Assembly (NCBI GenBank): GCA_050084985.1
Contig: JBITNC010000002.1
Location: 26,102,001-26,166,000 of the forward strand
Reading direction: 5' to 3'
Source: Nageia nagi
Taxonomy: Eukaryota; Pinophyta
Length of the DNA: 64,000 nt
Under the pieces are notes generated by a model that was given only the letters and a program-made list of their open reading frames with translations, was not told the DNA's origin and did no database searches. How positions within the stretch are numbered: the stretch's first letter is position 1; each line of letters opens with the position of its first letter. Shown piece after piece: positions 11,783-24,205 of the stretch. A program made the position numbers and the translations under genes.

Positions 11783-14670
11783 TTAGTAAAGACACTTGCA
11801 ATTTGCTCCTTCATGGAAATATAGTGGAGCTGAATGTTGTGCAATGAAAATATGGTCACAAATGAAGTGCAATTGTATGTCAATGTGTTTGGTGCGCTCA
11901 TGGAAAATAGGATTACAAACCATGTTCAATACACTTTGATTGTTACAGTGCAAAATTGTAGGCTGTTTTTGTGGAATTCCAACGTTTGTCAAAATGCGAC
12001 GTAACCATATTGCTTCACAAATAACATCAACTGCAGCACAATAAGATTTTGATTTTATGCTCTGCTTCTTGCTACCCCATGAAATCGGTTCAGGTCCAAG
12101 GAAGAACACATATCATGTTGTTGATGTCCTATCATCCAAGGATCCTCCATAATTTGCATCTGTTTATCTTGTCAAGACGAACTTATCATTCTTCTTGTCC
12201 TCTAGGCCATAACTATTAGTGCAACAAATGTGTCTAAGAACATTCTTTGTCGTGGTCTAGTGGGTATTCTTTGGTTTCTGTATAAATCACGAAAGATAGC
12301 TAATGACATAGCAAATATCTACCCTGCTGTATACATGGTAAATTAACCCTCCAATCAACTGTAATAAAGAGTTGCATTAACAATTGGAGAACTATAATGG
12401 CATGACAAATGAAAACGAGGTTCAATTGGCATCGACATCAATTGACACTCTTATCATCCAAAATTTCTCCAATAAACTCTTGCTGTACTTCATTTGTGAA
12501 ATAAATATCTGATCTTGCATTTGCCAAACATCAAATCCAAGAAAATAATGAAGTAAACCAAGATTGGTCATGTCGAATGATCTTTTGAGCTCATCTTTGC
12601 AAGATGTGATAAACTCCTTAGTACTGCCTATGATAACCAGATCATCGACATATACTATATTGATGACAATCTCCCCGCCCCCCTCCCCCCATGTTGTTGA
12701 AGGTAGAGGTTAGGATCATATGGACTTCTATTGAAGCCATGTTGTAGTAAGTGTTCATCAATTTTGATGTACTAGGCTCTTGGAACCTATTTCAAGTCTT
12801 ACAGAGACTTGATCTGTCTACACACTTTTCCTTTTCCTAGATCAATCACAAACCCTTCATGTTGCTGCATGTAGATCTTTTCCTCTAAGTCGCCGTTTAG
12901 AAAGACGCTCTTTACATCCATTTGATGAACTTTCTAGCCAAATTGTGGAGCCATTGCAAAAGCAATTATGATGGTCTTCATCTTGGTTGTGTGAGCAAAT
13001 GTCTCCTCATAGTCAATGCCTTCCTCTTGTGCATATCCTCTGGCAACCAATTGGGCCTTGTACTTATTGAGTGTTCCATCAACCTTGTACTTTGTTTTGA
13101 ACACCCATTTGCAACCAATGACCTTTTCAAGTGGAAGTTTTACCAACTTCCATGTGCTATTTTTCATTAATGCATCATACTTATCTTGCATGGTTGACTT
13201 CCAATGCAATAACTCGATGGCTTCATGAATCGTTTCAAGTTCAAACGTATTCACCACTGTGTGCACCAATGCCAAGTTCACTTCCTCACGAGCCATGCTT
13301 GGTGTCCTTGGTCTGGACGTGGAACTGTCTAGTGGAGCACTTAAGTGTGAATCTTGCAGTGTCTTTTGGTACTACTATGGTCTCTTGAAGTTATCAAGTG
13401 GCAAGTTCACAATTGGAACTTCTCTCATATTATCCTCATCATCATGATTGATTATGGGACCATTGTCAAGTTCAAGTGGTATTACAAGTGGATAGGTGGA
13501 TTTTCTACTGTACCCGAGAAGAATGCACTTCATGTATTTGTCATCCAACTTCTTTGTTTGTTCTTTGAGAATGTGCATGTAGGCAAAGCAACCAAATACT
13601 CGAAGATGAGAGATAGATAGTTTTACTCATGTCCATGCTTCTTCAAGGGTCATCCCCTCAAGAGCTTTTGTAGGTGCTTTATTAAGCAAATATACTATAA
13701 TGTTTACCCTTCAACCCAAAACGCTCCATTCATATTTACATCTTTCATTATACTTCTCGTCATTTCAACTATGGTCCGATTTCTCCTTTCACAAACTCCA
13801 TTTTATCGTGGTGTAAGGTGTGGTTAACTGTCAACAAATTCCATGCTGCTTCAAAAATGTAGAAAACTCATTTGATAGGAATTCTCCTCCTTGATCTAAG
13901 CGGAGGAGATGGATACAATGACTTGTGGCATTTTCTGCACAAGCTTTGAACTTCTTGAAAAAAATGAAAGGTTTCATCCTTTGTCTTTAAGAGATACACC
14001 CACATCTTTCTAGAAAAGTCATCAACAAATAGCAAGAAGTATTTGAAACCAATGTGACTAGCTCTCATGGGTTCGCACAATCGGTGTGAATCACATCAAG
14101 AGGTCCTATAGCACGATGTGTGCTAGCCTCTAATGGAATTCTATGTTGTTTCCCTACTATACAAGTAGAACAAACATTAGTAGGAGAAGCAAGAGACAGG
14201 AGACCACGTACCATATTTCTCTTTTGTAGAGTGATTGATAATTTGGTTTCATGCATCTGAATCGTCAATGCCATAAAGTGGTAACATCCAGAACACGAAC
14301 ATTGAGTGTCTGATTGTTGGAAGTTACAACATCAAGAAGAAACATATTCCTCAATTTGACAATCATTGGATTTGTCTTGAATGAAACGACACTTCTCACC
14401 TTTCACAGTATCATACTCCATCTTCATATTGTTATTCAACATTTGATTGACGGACAAGAGGTTCTTTGTGAGAACTAACACATACAAGACCTCCTTTATT
14501 TGATAGTTGATCGATCTTTCCAAGACGGACTTGAACATTGCCTTTGCATGGGGTGTGTCATCGCCCAAATGTTCTTGACTAGGATATGATTTTTCACCCA
14601 AAGAAAAAAAACCAATCCTTTCGGCCAATCATGTGCTTGGAAGCACTTGAATCAACATACTAAGTGGGTG
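11783..14670 (-). pseudogene. Copia A pol remnant (protease edge, integrase, RT, RNase H)
   Basis: Read on the minus strand in pieces: 14332-14628 (region after the protease), 14065-14274 (GAG-pre-integrase with CSTCIVGKQH and HTD), 13868-14080 (integrase core, FVDDFSRKMWVYLLKTK), 12934-13296 (RT N-terminus, YKAQLVARGYAQEEGIDYEE), about 12560-12660 (RT catalytic YVDDL) and 11783-12109 (RNase H, ISWGSKKQ and ERTKHIDIQLHF). Several frameshifts and stop codons separate the pieces. Catalytic landmarks remain readable but no complete polyprotein can be made. Confidence 0.85.
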
Positions 14671-14788
14671 TAAGTGATGTTTTTTCTTGATGAGTAAATG
14701 CAAAATTTTGATGGTTCTCCTCTTCTTCTGGAGCATCATTAGCATCATTGTCTTGTTGTTGTTTTCATGGTGGTGGCCTTCTTTGATT

Positions 14789-15639
14789 CTATTCCACTTG
14801 ATTCCTAGGATTTGGTCCTTTCTGAGTTTGATTGTTATTGCTCGAAGATATTTGAGCAAAAGAATTGTACCAACAATCTTGCAATTGATGCCCTTTCTTT
14901 CCACAAATCATAGAACTCTTCTTTTGTCCATCATTAGATTGAGAGAATTTTTTTCCTTTGCCTTTTTGTTGGAAAGTCTTCTTGCCTCTTTGATTGGATA
15001 TCATGGGTTGTTCCTCATCATGGGAAGTCGCATGTTAAGTATCTTCTTGTTGCAACATATTTACTAACTCTTCAAAGTAAGGTGTTTGCTTCAAGATATT
15101 CAATGTTGTCACAAAGGTATGGTATGTCTCCGACAGTGCTCTTAGGACAATGGGTACAAGGAGCTTATCTTCCATCATCTCTCTTAATGCCAATAGGGAG
15201 GTGCAAAGGTTCGCAACTCTGCGAAGAAAGGACTCAAGTTTTTCAACATCTTTCAGTTTCAAGGTGTGTAACTATTCCTGCAAATGTAGAATCTGATTTT
15301 GATTCTTGGATGCAAACACTTGTTGCAATTTCTTTCATGCTTCGACAACACATTTGGAATCTTGCACATGGGGTTGAACATCATTTGAAATGCCAAGTAA
15401 GATATCATTCAATATTTTCTGCTTCTTTGATTAAATTTAGTTTGGTCATCATCAAATGTCGTTGAACAAGTCTCCTTTCCATAGACAATCTCCCATAATT
15501 CTTCAAAATCCAAGATTGCTTGTATCTTGGCCTTCCAAACAACATAATTGTTACCCTTCAAAACTTGTGAATCAAATAGCAAAATTTTAGGGGTGGGCAA
15601 GGCCATGTCTGTCTCTGTAAGTTTTGGACTTGTCTTCAA
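14789..15639 (-). pseudogene. Copia A gag remnant
   Basis: The frame at 15409-15639 starts MKTSPK and contains LKGNNYVVWKAKIQAIL, the typical N-terminus of plant copia gag (UBN2/DUF4219-like). The frame at 15035-15262 carries the middle of gag (KLESFLRRVANLCTSLL). Near 14881-14925 a zinc-knuckle-like ICGKKGHQLQDCW lacks the first Cys of CX2CX4HX4C. A frameshift separates the first two parts. Confidence 0.8.
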
Positions 15640-15785
15640 TCATTAGGTTTCAAATAGATCTAACTTCGAGATCTTTGATCTGCAAGATATTAAATGAGTT
15701 AGGCTTAAAAATTATTTTAGATACCTTCAATTTTAATCAAATCCATAAAAGAAATTTAGCAAATGACAAAATAGATTGTTTTAAT

Positions 15786-15852
15786 GGAGATTTGCACTCA
15801 TGACCTCTTCACAAGCTTGATACTTTGCCAACACACCATGTGCTTCAGCTTG
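15786..15852 (-). repeat. tRNA-like SINE head (fragment)
   Basis: Read on the minus strand, an A-box-like AGCTGAAGCACATGGTGTGT precedes, by roughly 30 bases, GGTCATGAGTGCAAATCTCC, close to the plant SINE/tRNA pattern around a GAGTTCGAATC B box. It sits between the copia A gag and the repeated leader. No clear tail or target duplication was identified. Confidence 0.35.
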
Positions 15853-16072
15853 AGGAGTTATGGGTTTCTTTGCTTTTCTTGGTAAGTTTATGAAATACTC
15901 TTCAAATTTTTATGAAATTTATAATGTATTAACTTCAAAAAAAACTGAGTTGGACGACTTTCTTCATGTATTGTTGGGCAAGTATATTATGTTTTTGTCT
16001 ATTTTTTTTTTAAACTTCAACTTCATGGCTAAACACATGAATTTGTGCAATTATTTAATGATTAGCCTATAG

Positions 16073-17000
16073 ACTTTGGGCAAATAAATTATTTGCTAGA
16101 AAATGTTGCATTCCTTCCTCTTGGTTTTTAGCTTCTGGATTGAGCGTGATTGTTGACTATTGGTTGGGTGCATGAGGTTGTCAAAGGCTTTGATAAAACA
16201 AACCAAATGCTAGAAAAAGCTTTGTTCCATTCCATTTGCACTCAAACATATTTGGTATCAATTGGGGAGTACACGTTGGGCATATGCTTATGTAGAGCAA
16301 GGAGGTAGCATGGAGTGGTGTGCACATGGGAGGGAGGAGGTTGCATGGATCTTTTCTTTTACCGCATGCCAAAGACTTTGTTGTGTCTTCAATTGCTGGA
16401 TCATAGTAGTCAAAGACTTACTAAATAAATCATTTACTAGATAGTGTTGCATTCCATTTCACAACAAAAAAACTAGGTTTCACGAGTGAGAGGAGTATTG
16501 ACTACATAGGGAGGAGGCATGGGTGATTATGCGGGCCTCATGGGTCTTCAACTTTGTCACGCGCAAAGCACATTTTGCTTACTACAAACATAGATACACC
16601 CTCCTCTTAGCTTTTCAACAATGATGCAAGTGTCACAGGTTGTTACATATGGAGTGTGTTTGAAGCATGCTTTGCATGCTCCTAATATAGATAAACAATA
16701 CACTCAACGCTTTTCAACTTGTATTTAACTCCTGCTAGCAGGCAGAGGGAGTTGGCACAACCGTGTAGGGGTGCGCACAATGAGGAGGGTGGAGGGTGTG
16801 TTAAAACACACAATGCATAGTTTGCTTACTGCAAATGGATGGTGTGCTTAACTAGATGATGACAATAGCCAATAACTTTGTTACAATGCTTCATTTGCTA
16901 TGTAATGCTTCATTCCATTTTTGCAACAGTGATAGGATTGGGCGAAGGGTGTGGTCAAGGTGCGCACGTGGAAAGGTTGGATTGCGATAGGAGGTTTTTG
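16073..17000 (-). repeat. Imperfect repeats in the copia A leader
   Basis: Four degraded units recur near 16073, 16183, 16410 and 16870. Each has a CAAAGACTTTG-like start, an AAAT..TTTGCTAGA..ATG core and TTGCATTCCATTT, followed by a G-rich stretch (GGGAGGAGG). They account for part of the unusual leader length and may be remnants of an expanded packaging or regulatory region. Confidence 0.4.
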
Positions 17001-17010
17001 GATTGTACAA

Positions 17011-18014
17011 TGTAATGATCCAAACTAGAAAAAGCATGAATTATTATCTTAAAATTCAGATTTGCCCAAGATGCCCTAGTTATCAATTTCATTCAACAAG
17101 CCACTTCAAATTCATACAACTTCATGCATCAATATTTCATATTTAAACAATTTATGCCCTAATTTCAGATCTGAAACAAATACTGAAAATGCATGAGCTA
17201 CAAAAAATCAGAATTGAATATCAATCAACTTCATCCACCATAACAAACAAGTATGAATATCAAATGAGCATGTAGGACACCCCCAAAAGTGGACAAACCA
17301 CCTAGGGGCTAAAACAAGTGTATGAAGATACTCAAAAATATGTCCTTGACTCCACTTCGAAGGTTGAAGCGTGATGCAAGATGCACCAAGATGCCTCCTA
17401 AAGCTAGGTGCTCCACTCGAAGACTCCCCAATTTGCAATATCGAATGTTGAAAGATCAATGAAGCCCTAGATGGATCTTTCAATGAATGACTTAGGGTTT
17501 TTCGTCCCTAAGCCCTCCAAAACCAAAGGGGTTTTCTTCCCAAAGGTCTCCCTTGTGGGTTTTCGTCCACAAGAGGGAAGAGAAACAAGTGCTTCAACCG
17601 CTCCTTGAAGAAGAAGAAGAATAGATGCTCGAATGATGATTTCCCAATTGGAATGCTCCATGTATAAATACACAATTGATCATCACAAAGTAACACAATT
17701 GACCTTGTCTTGGGAGAAAAAACATCATCATCATGGCCGACTTCCCTGAATGCTCTATTCTTGCTTCGAAAAGTGCAAAATACAATACAGTATGGGACAA
17801 CTCATCTTGGAGTTGTGGGATTCACATTATTACATCAAAATGACATTTGATAATGCCCCAAAATATCAAGATGTCTTCTATTTTACCATAAATCACTCCT
17901 AACTATGAAAAATCACTCCTATCTATCTTGGAAGAGGCGCTTCCCACTCCATGAAACCTAATAAATATATCGTGATGCCAAAACGAGTGAGATGCTGAAA
18001 ATGGGGACATTGCA
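17011..18014 (-). mobile_element. Solo LTR nested in copia A
   Basis: 1004 bp, bounded by TGTAATGATCC and GGGGACATTGCA and flanked by an exact 5 bp duplication TACAA (17006-17010 and 18015-18019). On the minus strand it reads TGCAATGTCCCC...GGATCATTACA. A TATTTATAC motif near 17655 on the minus strand could be its TATA box. No internal domain is present, so it is the product of LTR-LTR recombination. It is unrelated by eye to the other LTRs in the window. Confidence 0.85.
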
Positions 18015-18383
18015 TACAACGGCAAGAGGGGAGCATGCAAGGACAAATCCAACTCCTATGTACTCTCTTCAACATATCTTCACCTTTAAAAACAAAAATA
18101 GTTTCTCACAACATGAATCTATCATACACGCATTTCTTCAAAGATAGATTAAATTTGTCTTCAGGTAGGTCTGACTTTTACACGAGTTTCTTAATCTCCC
18201 TTCACAAGGCAAGATCAAGTCCTCCCCTCACAAGGTAAGCATTGGATGCTTGCTTTCTTCTCCTTGGTTTTTCTTCTCCAATCATCCTGAGAGCAGATTT
18301 GGAGGAAGAGAAAACCAAAGGATCAAATAGCAATCCCAAAACAGGGTAGTACAAGCTTTTTGTAACAAGGGATTCTTCAAACT

Positions 18384-18396
18384 AGCTCTAATACCA
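18384..18396 (-). other. Copia A primer binding site
   Basis: The minus strand reads TGGTATTAGAGCT directly inside the 5' LTR. It differs by one base from the initiator-Met primer site TGGTATCAGAGC. Confidence 0.7.
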
Positions 18397-18619
18397 TATT
18401 AGATTTGAGAGCACTAGCCATAATATTTCCTTAATGAAGAAAAATGAGTTTAAGTACAAGAGTGTTCTAGAGTTACATTCTCGTAGAGTAATAGTTTCAC
18501 CCTAGATACCCTAATACTTAATAAATTAAAATTAGTATTGTTTACTAATGTATTATTTAATATCTAATTTATCTAGATATCTTAAGTCTATATTCTAATC
18601 GAATGTATTATTTCTAACA
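18397..18619 (-). repeat. Copia A 5' LTR
   Basis: About 223 bp direct repeat of 11490-11704, ending in TAACA next to the target duplication TTATC. It shares long matching blocks such as TACTAATGTA.TATT and TCTATATTCTAAT. Confidence 0.85.
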
Positions 18620-19079
18620 TTATCTAGAAAAATTTGATTTTTACGTCTTCATGTGCATTCATGCAAATAAAATAAAGTAAACCCATGAGTGGAGATAGTA
18701 TTGATACAAAATTGTGTATTTATGTTTGACCATCTTTTATAAGTTGTTCGACTTATAGGACGAAAGATTGATTCCCTACCATGGGTGTCCAACAATAATA
18801 ATTGATGTTCAATCGAAACATTGATCCAAAAACTACATTTATATCTTACTAAAGACGGGTGAAAATATCCTATTGAGGGTTCAAAATGGTTTACTTTAAA
18901 CAATTATTGGCCATCTCGATCATCTATGGTTCGATCATTTGTGTAGGTGGGTTGTGGTCATTCACTAGTTATAGTGATTATGTTCAATTGATGAGTTCAT
19001 CTATGTTGACTATTGATTATAAAAATAGACCAAGGACATAATTGATTTAACAATGGAACAAATGTGGATCTAACGGGAC

Positions 19080-19510
19080 TGGTAAGAACATTGATTGTTT
19101 GCCCAATAGGTTGATGGATCGACCAACAAGATTATCAACAATGTTTGTTGGTGGTTAGCCAATGATGTTGGTCATTTGACAAACAAGGTCGAGTGGGCAA
19201 TGATGCCATATGTTCGAACAATGCAATTGTATATGACAAATTCAAAACAGTCAAGGTTCAAACAATTAACGATGTTGTTTGGTTGACCAATTGAGTTGTA
19301 TTTAGTTTATTGGTGTTATTCCTTGACCAATGTGGTTGTCAATAGTATGGAGTATGGACAAACATCAATGGTGTAATTTGTTTCACCAATAGGGTTTGTC
19401 AATGGTTGGATCAATCGACCAACAATCCTACATTTGTCAATGATTGGGTTGAATGGTCAATGGTGTCATCCATTTACTAACATGATAGTTGACGTTGAAT
19501 GATGAATGGT
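19080..19510. repeat. Degenerate minisatellite-like tract in the NAGS intron
   Basis: Motifs of the type TTGACCAA, TTTGACAAACAAGG, GGTTGTCAATGG and GGTCAATGGTGTCAT recur irregularly about every 50-70 bp on both strands. No coding sense was seen. Confidence 0.45.
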
Positions 19511-22442
19511 AGGGTTGATGGCTCCAAATTGTTGCTTCTAACTCCATATGATATGACCTATATGTCCTTGTTTGTCATAAGTATGCTAATCTCTTGCATT
19601 AATGATGATTTTAAGTTCGTGGTTAGCTAGAAGAAAAAGAAAACACTAGGAAACCTATAAGTGGATCCAAAGGTAATGCAAACAAGGGTGAAAAAAACAC
19701 CAAGGAAAATTGAATTTGACATAAACATGACATCCTATATTTGAAAAACTAGGGGTTTTACAATTTAGGTTTTTGAAAGATAAACAAGGTGCTAAAATCC
19801 AAAACCTGGGAATTTGGCAAAAAAGGATAAAGGAAAATAAATAGACATGTTCAACAAATTTTAAGCGCAAAGTAGAGAACATGTTTGAAAATATATACAA
19901 TTAATTATATCTAGAAATGAAAATAGACTAGCTTAGATATCTTAATTATATATCTACAAAACATCAAGAGGTATCAATCTCGAGGCGTTTATCTTAAGAT
20001 TCTTAACTACCTTTATTCATTACATAGATATTATTAAATAAACATTAAAAAATTATAAATAAAGATGTAAATATCACACATATTATTTATAATTAAAAAA
20101 AAGCTATATGACAACATTTAAATATAAAACAATACTTAAATATTAAAAAAAATTTGTGGATTAATTTCAGCCATTCATTTATACAAATGTTATAGTTGTT
20201 GATCAATTTCAACCATTGGATTATTGTTAAACAAACACTAAAGTGATAAATGAGGTCTCTACCTCCCCCTATCATTGTAGAATGCCTCTTGGCGTAATTA
20301 AGTTTAAGTCATTTTTTTAAGGATTTTTTTTTTCTGAATCCAATGAGTCCGAGTGTAGGGATTTGTCGTTGTACAGTTTAGAATTAACAGCCAAAACAGT
20401 CATGTGAGGGAGACTAGTCTTGCTTATGCTTTTTTCTCCCATACCTAAACATGAAGTCAGGATTCTCTTCTACATGCAGGGTTACCCATCATTCATTTAT
20501 TGGCACTTGGTTCATACAGTTAAAATAGTCATGCATCGCTAGATTCCTTGTTACATCTTGAGGAAGTTTGAAGGTGGACAGTAGGAGAGTAATAAAGAAC
20601 TCTTCTTTGCACCTATCAAAGATGCAAAACCTAATTTTCATGTTCTAGGAATATCTTCGCAAACATCAAAGTCTTGCTTTGGCTGTCTTTTGGTGGTTGA
20701 TGTTGTTGATGCCAATCCTTTACATGTTAGTATTGATTAGTGTTAGCGTTGAAATCCATTTGCAGCCTTTAGTTGTTTTCTCATTCTGATAATGTTAGTA
20801 TTGATTAGTGTTAGCGTTGAAATCCAGGGTTTACATTCTCGGATTCACATGTTTAAACCATCCAGTTTTGATTCCATCACTTTTAAGCCCCTTCAAGGAG
20901 CATTGTAAACATCTGTACTTCTTATTACAATGACAAGTTTCCTCACTAAACTGTACTGATTGGACATGACGGTGCAGAGTTGGAGGAGGATGCTGAAATA
21001 GTGTCTGAAGTAGTCTTTATGCAGGCAAATAGATGTGAACGATAATATTTCTGTTTTCAAGTTGGAAGTTAGGGGACTTTGCCACAAGACTGAAGACGAT
21101 CATCTTTTCACACATTTAGTGTTAAGTGCAATGAAAATTATTAGTGCATCGATTTGGTAATGCTTGGTTAAAATTGGACAGGAAGAAATGAATATGGCAC
21201 GAGTATTACTTGTATATTTGGGAAATAGAGTTTGTTTATGTATTCCTTCAGAATTCCAAACGGCAAACATAGTCCAAAGGTAGTGGCAGGGTCTAACCCA
21301 TATGTGAGCTTAGTCTAAATAAATACTGAGGCATATTCATGTAATATCCCAACAATGCAGAGATTACATGTTTTGAAATTACTGTTTGGATCCCAAGTCG
21401 AAAGGAAAGAGTTCAAAAGACTAGGCTCAAGAGTCTTTGAAAATAATTACATACAGATTTTTGTGTGCTTTTTCAAATTCTATTTATAATGTTTAATCTG
21501 GTTGATGTTAATGAAACTGACATAACTTTCATTGAGTACTCTATAAAAAGAGCATTTATGCTGTAAAATTTGTTAGGTCCTATGATTTTGCATTTGTGGA
21601 GTCTATGCCAAGTCTTGTGGTGGAGTCCAACTTTGAGTCAAAATTAGGGTTGCTGAGTGTAAGATGTCTCGAGTCTCAACACTATGATCCCAATGAATGA
21701 TACACAAGGCAATATTAGATTTATACCATAATAATAAAATCATACATCTTAACAATTGTTGGCAAGCTTCAATGTTGCTAAGACTAAATACACATAAAAT
21801 TGATCTCTTTGTTGTTTACTGTTTGTGTCTCTCTTTGTTTTTTGCTAAATCATAGAACGTTCAGTGTGATTCATGAATTATCATTTACGAGTCTTGTCAC
21901 AAGAAAATAAATGAGACACCGTTAATATTAAAGGGTTTTTTTTTCATTTGTTATCATTTCAAACATGTCTACTGTTTTGTTGATTAGCTCTTCAAAACTT
22001 GTATGCAATTAATGGTCAATTCAAATGGATTTGTTAGTATGTTGAAGTGGAATTTTGAATGTAATGAATGACAAGTGATACCCTAGTATTAAAATATATT
22101 GCTTTTGAGAACTATATTGAACATAGTAGAGTCCGTAGTGGAGAAGTTTTTTTATTTAAATTGTGTGCCTTGAACATTACTATACTCCAAACAGACTTTA
22201 GAAGTTTTCATAACGATTTGAAGCAAACTGGTTGGTTTTAGGTCGATAATAGTGTTATCCAACATGTTTTGTCTCTTGATATGCAGTGGCACTTGAAAGA
22301 TGTTTTAGTTTAAAGATAGCCAATTGATTATACTTTCAGATGGTGTGGAAATAGATGGAGCTGCTTGATGACAACTGATTATTTTTGAAGGTGGTCCATT
22401 TCTATTTATAGAATGACAACAAAAGGCTATGTTTTTTTGCAG
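19511..22442. other. Remaining NAGS intron, no gene seen
   Basis: AT-rich intron sequence. The only clear structure is a 35 bp exact duplication (20724-20758 and 20792-20826), described separately. No transposon coding was recognised. Confidence 0.5.
20724..20826. repeat. Exact 35 bp direct repeat, period 68
   Basis: ATGTTAGTATTGATTAGTGT and its following 15 bases occur identically at 20724-20758 and 20792-20826, separated by 33 bp of unrelated sequence. Confidence 0.9.
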
Positions 22443-22602
22443 GTTTGTCAGCCGGGGTTTCTCTGAGTGTTCAATAAATTCAATTCCAGTTCCAAGGAGG
22501 GAAAAAATAAATCTAAACCGTGGATCTAAATACTACTTCAAAAAACTTCAACCCAGTTTTACTGGAATAACTGTTCAAAAGTCTCATGTTGATAAGACAT
22601 GA
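22443..22602 (+). CDS. NAGS, terminal exon with stop codon
   Basis: Starts after TTTTTTTGCAG with the G that completes Trp from the previous exon. It reads FVSRGFSECSINSIPVPRRE, then KINLNRGSKYYFKKLQPS, and ends ...SHVDKT with TGA at 22600-22602. This is the conserved C-terminus of plant N-acetylglutamate synthase (family pattern FVRRGFSECSIE.IP..RR..INLSR.SKYYMKKL). No frameshift or stop disrupts either exon, so the gene is probably functional. It is a substrate-binding and structural part of the GNAT fold. The Arg to Ser change in FVSRG compared with the usual FVRRG is a minor oddity. Confidence 0.92.
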
Positions 22603-23280
22603 ACTGAAACTCTATCCATTGTATCCGTAATACTTGTGATAAGTCTTAGTTTTTGATTATTTGATTACCTTTTCGTGTGGAGTAGCGAAGGTTGACTATA
22701 GGTTTAGAAATCCAAGAGTTTACTTTCTGTATTTGGAATTCAGATGTTCAAAACAATATCGCAAGGAACTCTCAAATGAAAATATCTAAAGTTTTTGAGT
22801 TTAATTCATGCAAGCATGTAATTCAAACTGGACAATATGGTCCACGACAGTCTTTACCTTTTTGTTGTTTGTTTCACTGTACTTACACAATTTTTCAGTT
22901 TGCAAGAGTTGTCAATAGTAGTACAGAATATATAATCGAGCAATTAATATTGGCCAAAGAATTGTTAATAAAATTGTGTGCTACCATTATCAATCAGAAT
23001 TACTATTTTTTAATTTTTGATGTAACTATATACCATGAAATTGTGCAACGAGATTTTAATCAAAACGTAGAGTGATTGTTTTTACTCTCTTTTATAGTAT
23101 TTCTCTTGTTAGTAAAACTTAGATCATCTCTCGTGATCTCATTTGTATCCTTTCAATATGCATTTCTTGGTGTATTTGTGACCCTTTGTTATATTTTTCA
23201 CCACAATTAAAACAGTGTGCTTTGTCTACTTTTGTTAGTTTTGCTTCTTGTCATCGAAATAAAATTTAACTTTATTTGTT
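22603..23280 (+). other. Probable NAGS 3' UTR and flank
   Basis: AATAAA signals occur at 22967-22972 and 23258-23263, so the transcript may end shortly after either. The 127-codon frame at 22692-23075 overlaps this UTR and has no recognisable similarity, so I treat it as non-coding. Confidence 0.35.
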
Positions 23281-24158
23281 ATATGAAGCGAAGGATCTTT
23301 TGAAAGGTGGTTTGTATGGCGTTCCAACTTTCTAATTTGCTGAGTGCTACTTCTAATTTTTTGGGTTAAGCATATCCACTTACTATTCTTCTTGAGCCTT
23401 TCAAGAAAAGTAGATAAGAGTGCCTTGTATTGCCATGCACATTGTTGATCAACTTAGCATAATAATGAACCTATTTATTTATGATTAAATAATTGTGATA
23501 TTTATGTACCATAAACAATTATTTCAAACCTTTGTAGGAGTCATTTATCAAATTATTCTTAGTAGATATCGTTCATATTGCTTTGACTTAAAACAAACAA
23601 TTTACCATGAATCACTTTCTAGGTATACTATGACATTAGTCTTTTAATGCCCTAATCCTAATTATTTGAATGCTTGTTTCGAATAGAATCAAATTATGTA
23701 TTTGAATGCTTGTTTTTAATAGAATCAAATTGTAAAATAAAATTGTCAAGTTTGTTTTCATTATCTTGATTTAAAAATACATGGATCAAGCTAAAATTAC
23801 AAATAGTTTTATAGGTTTGTCTGATGTCTTTGAATGATGGAAAAAAAAAAAGAGAAAATGAGTTTTATCTTCTATTGCACTTAGGTTACAAAGCTTAGAA
23901 GTTTTTTTATCCCAAGGTGTTTTAGGCATTGTCCATAGATTACTAGTTTTGCTATGCAAATTGTGTGAATTAGCATTTAATTTTGCAAATGCAAGTTTCT
24001 TTATGAGATTGATAATCTTGTGTGGATAGGATGGATGTTCACATTTTTTCAAATGAGATTCCTTTCTCGGGAAATCTTAGTTAAGCGTCGCTATTGAGAG
24101 GCATCCACCTACAATCAACTTAATAGGATTTTTGATATGTTTCAACTTTTAGGAGCAA
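23281..24158. other. Intergenic stretch, nothing recognised
   Basis: AT-rich with local near-repeats such as TTGAATGCTTGTTT at about 23668 and 23702. No coding similarity was seen. Confidence 0.4.
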
Positions 24159-24205
24159 AGTTTTGAACCTTGGGCTTTTCTCATGAGAGCTTTCAACTAT
24201 CCATC
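24159..24205 (-). repeat. tRNA-like SINE head (fragment)
   Basis: On the minus strand GGATAGTTGAAAGCTC (A-box pattern TRGYNNARNNG) is followed by AAGGTTCAAAACT (B-box pattern GGTTCRANNCC) at a normal tRNA-like spacing. Flanks do not form a tRNA clover leaf, so a SINE relic is more likely than a tRNA gene. Confidence 0.35.

Larger units (their letters stand above)
11490..18619 (-). mobile_element. Ty1/copia retrotransposon A, minus strand, decayed and with nested insertions
   Basis: Short LTRs (about 215-223 bp) sit at both ends, and an exact 5 bp target duplication TTATC flanks the element (11485-11489 and 18620-18624). On the minus strand the LTR reads TGTTAG...CTAATA. A Met-tRNA-like primer site (reverse complement of 18384-18396, TGGTATTAGAGCT) abuts the 5' LTR, and a purine tract (reverse complement of 11703-11713) precedes the 3' LTR. 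Domain order is gag, protease, integrase, RT, RNase H, which defines Ty1/copia. The coding region is broken by many frameshifts and stops. A leader of about 2.7 kb separates the primer site from gag and holds a solo LTR and a SINE-like piece. Confidence 0.88.
10789..22442 (+). other. Giant NAGS intron (11,654 bp, GT-AG)
   Basis: The intron begins GTATGA and ends TTTTTTTGCAG. Splicing keeps the reading frame exactly (TG|G gives Trp). It contains the whole of copia element A, inserted antisense to the gene, plus minor repeats. Without element A (7130 bp) and one 5 bp target copy it would be about 4.5 kb. Introns of this size are typical of conifers and other gymnosperms. Confidence 0.85.

Noticed and set aside
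22692-23075. 127-codon open frame after the NAGS stop
   Set aside because: Overlaps the expected 3' UTR, has no recognisable domain, unusual composition and no splice or start context; treated as chance.
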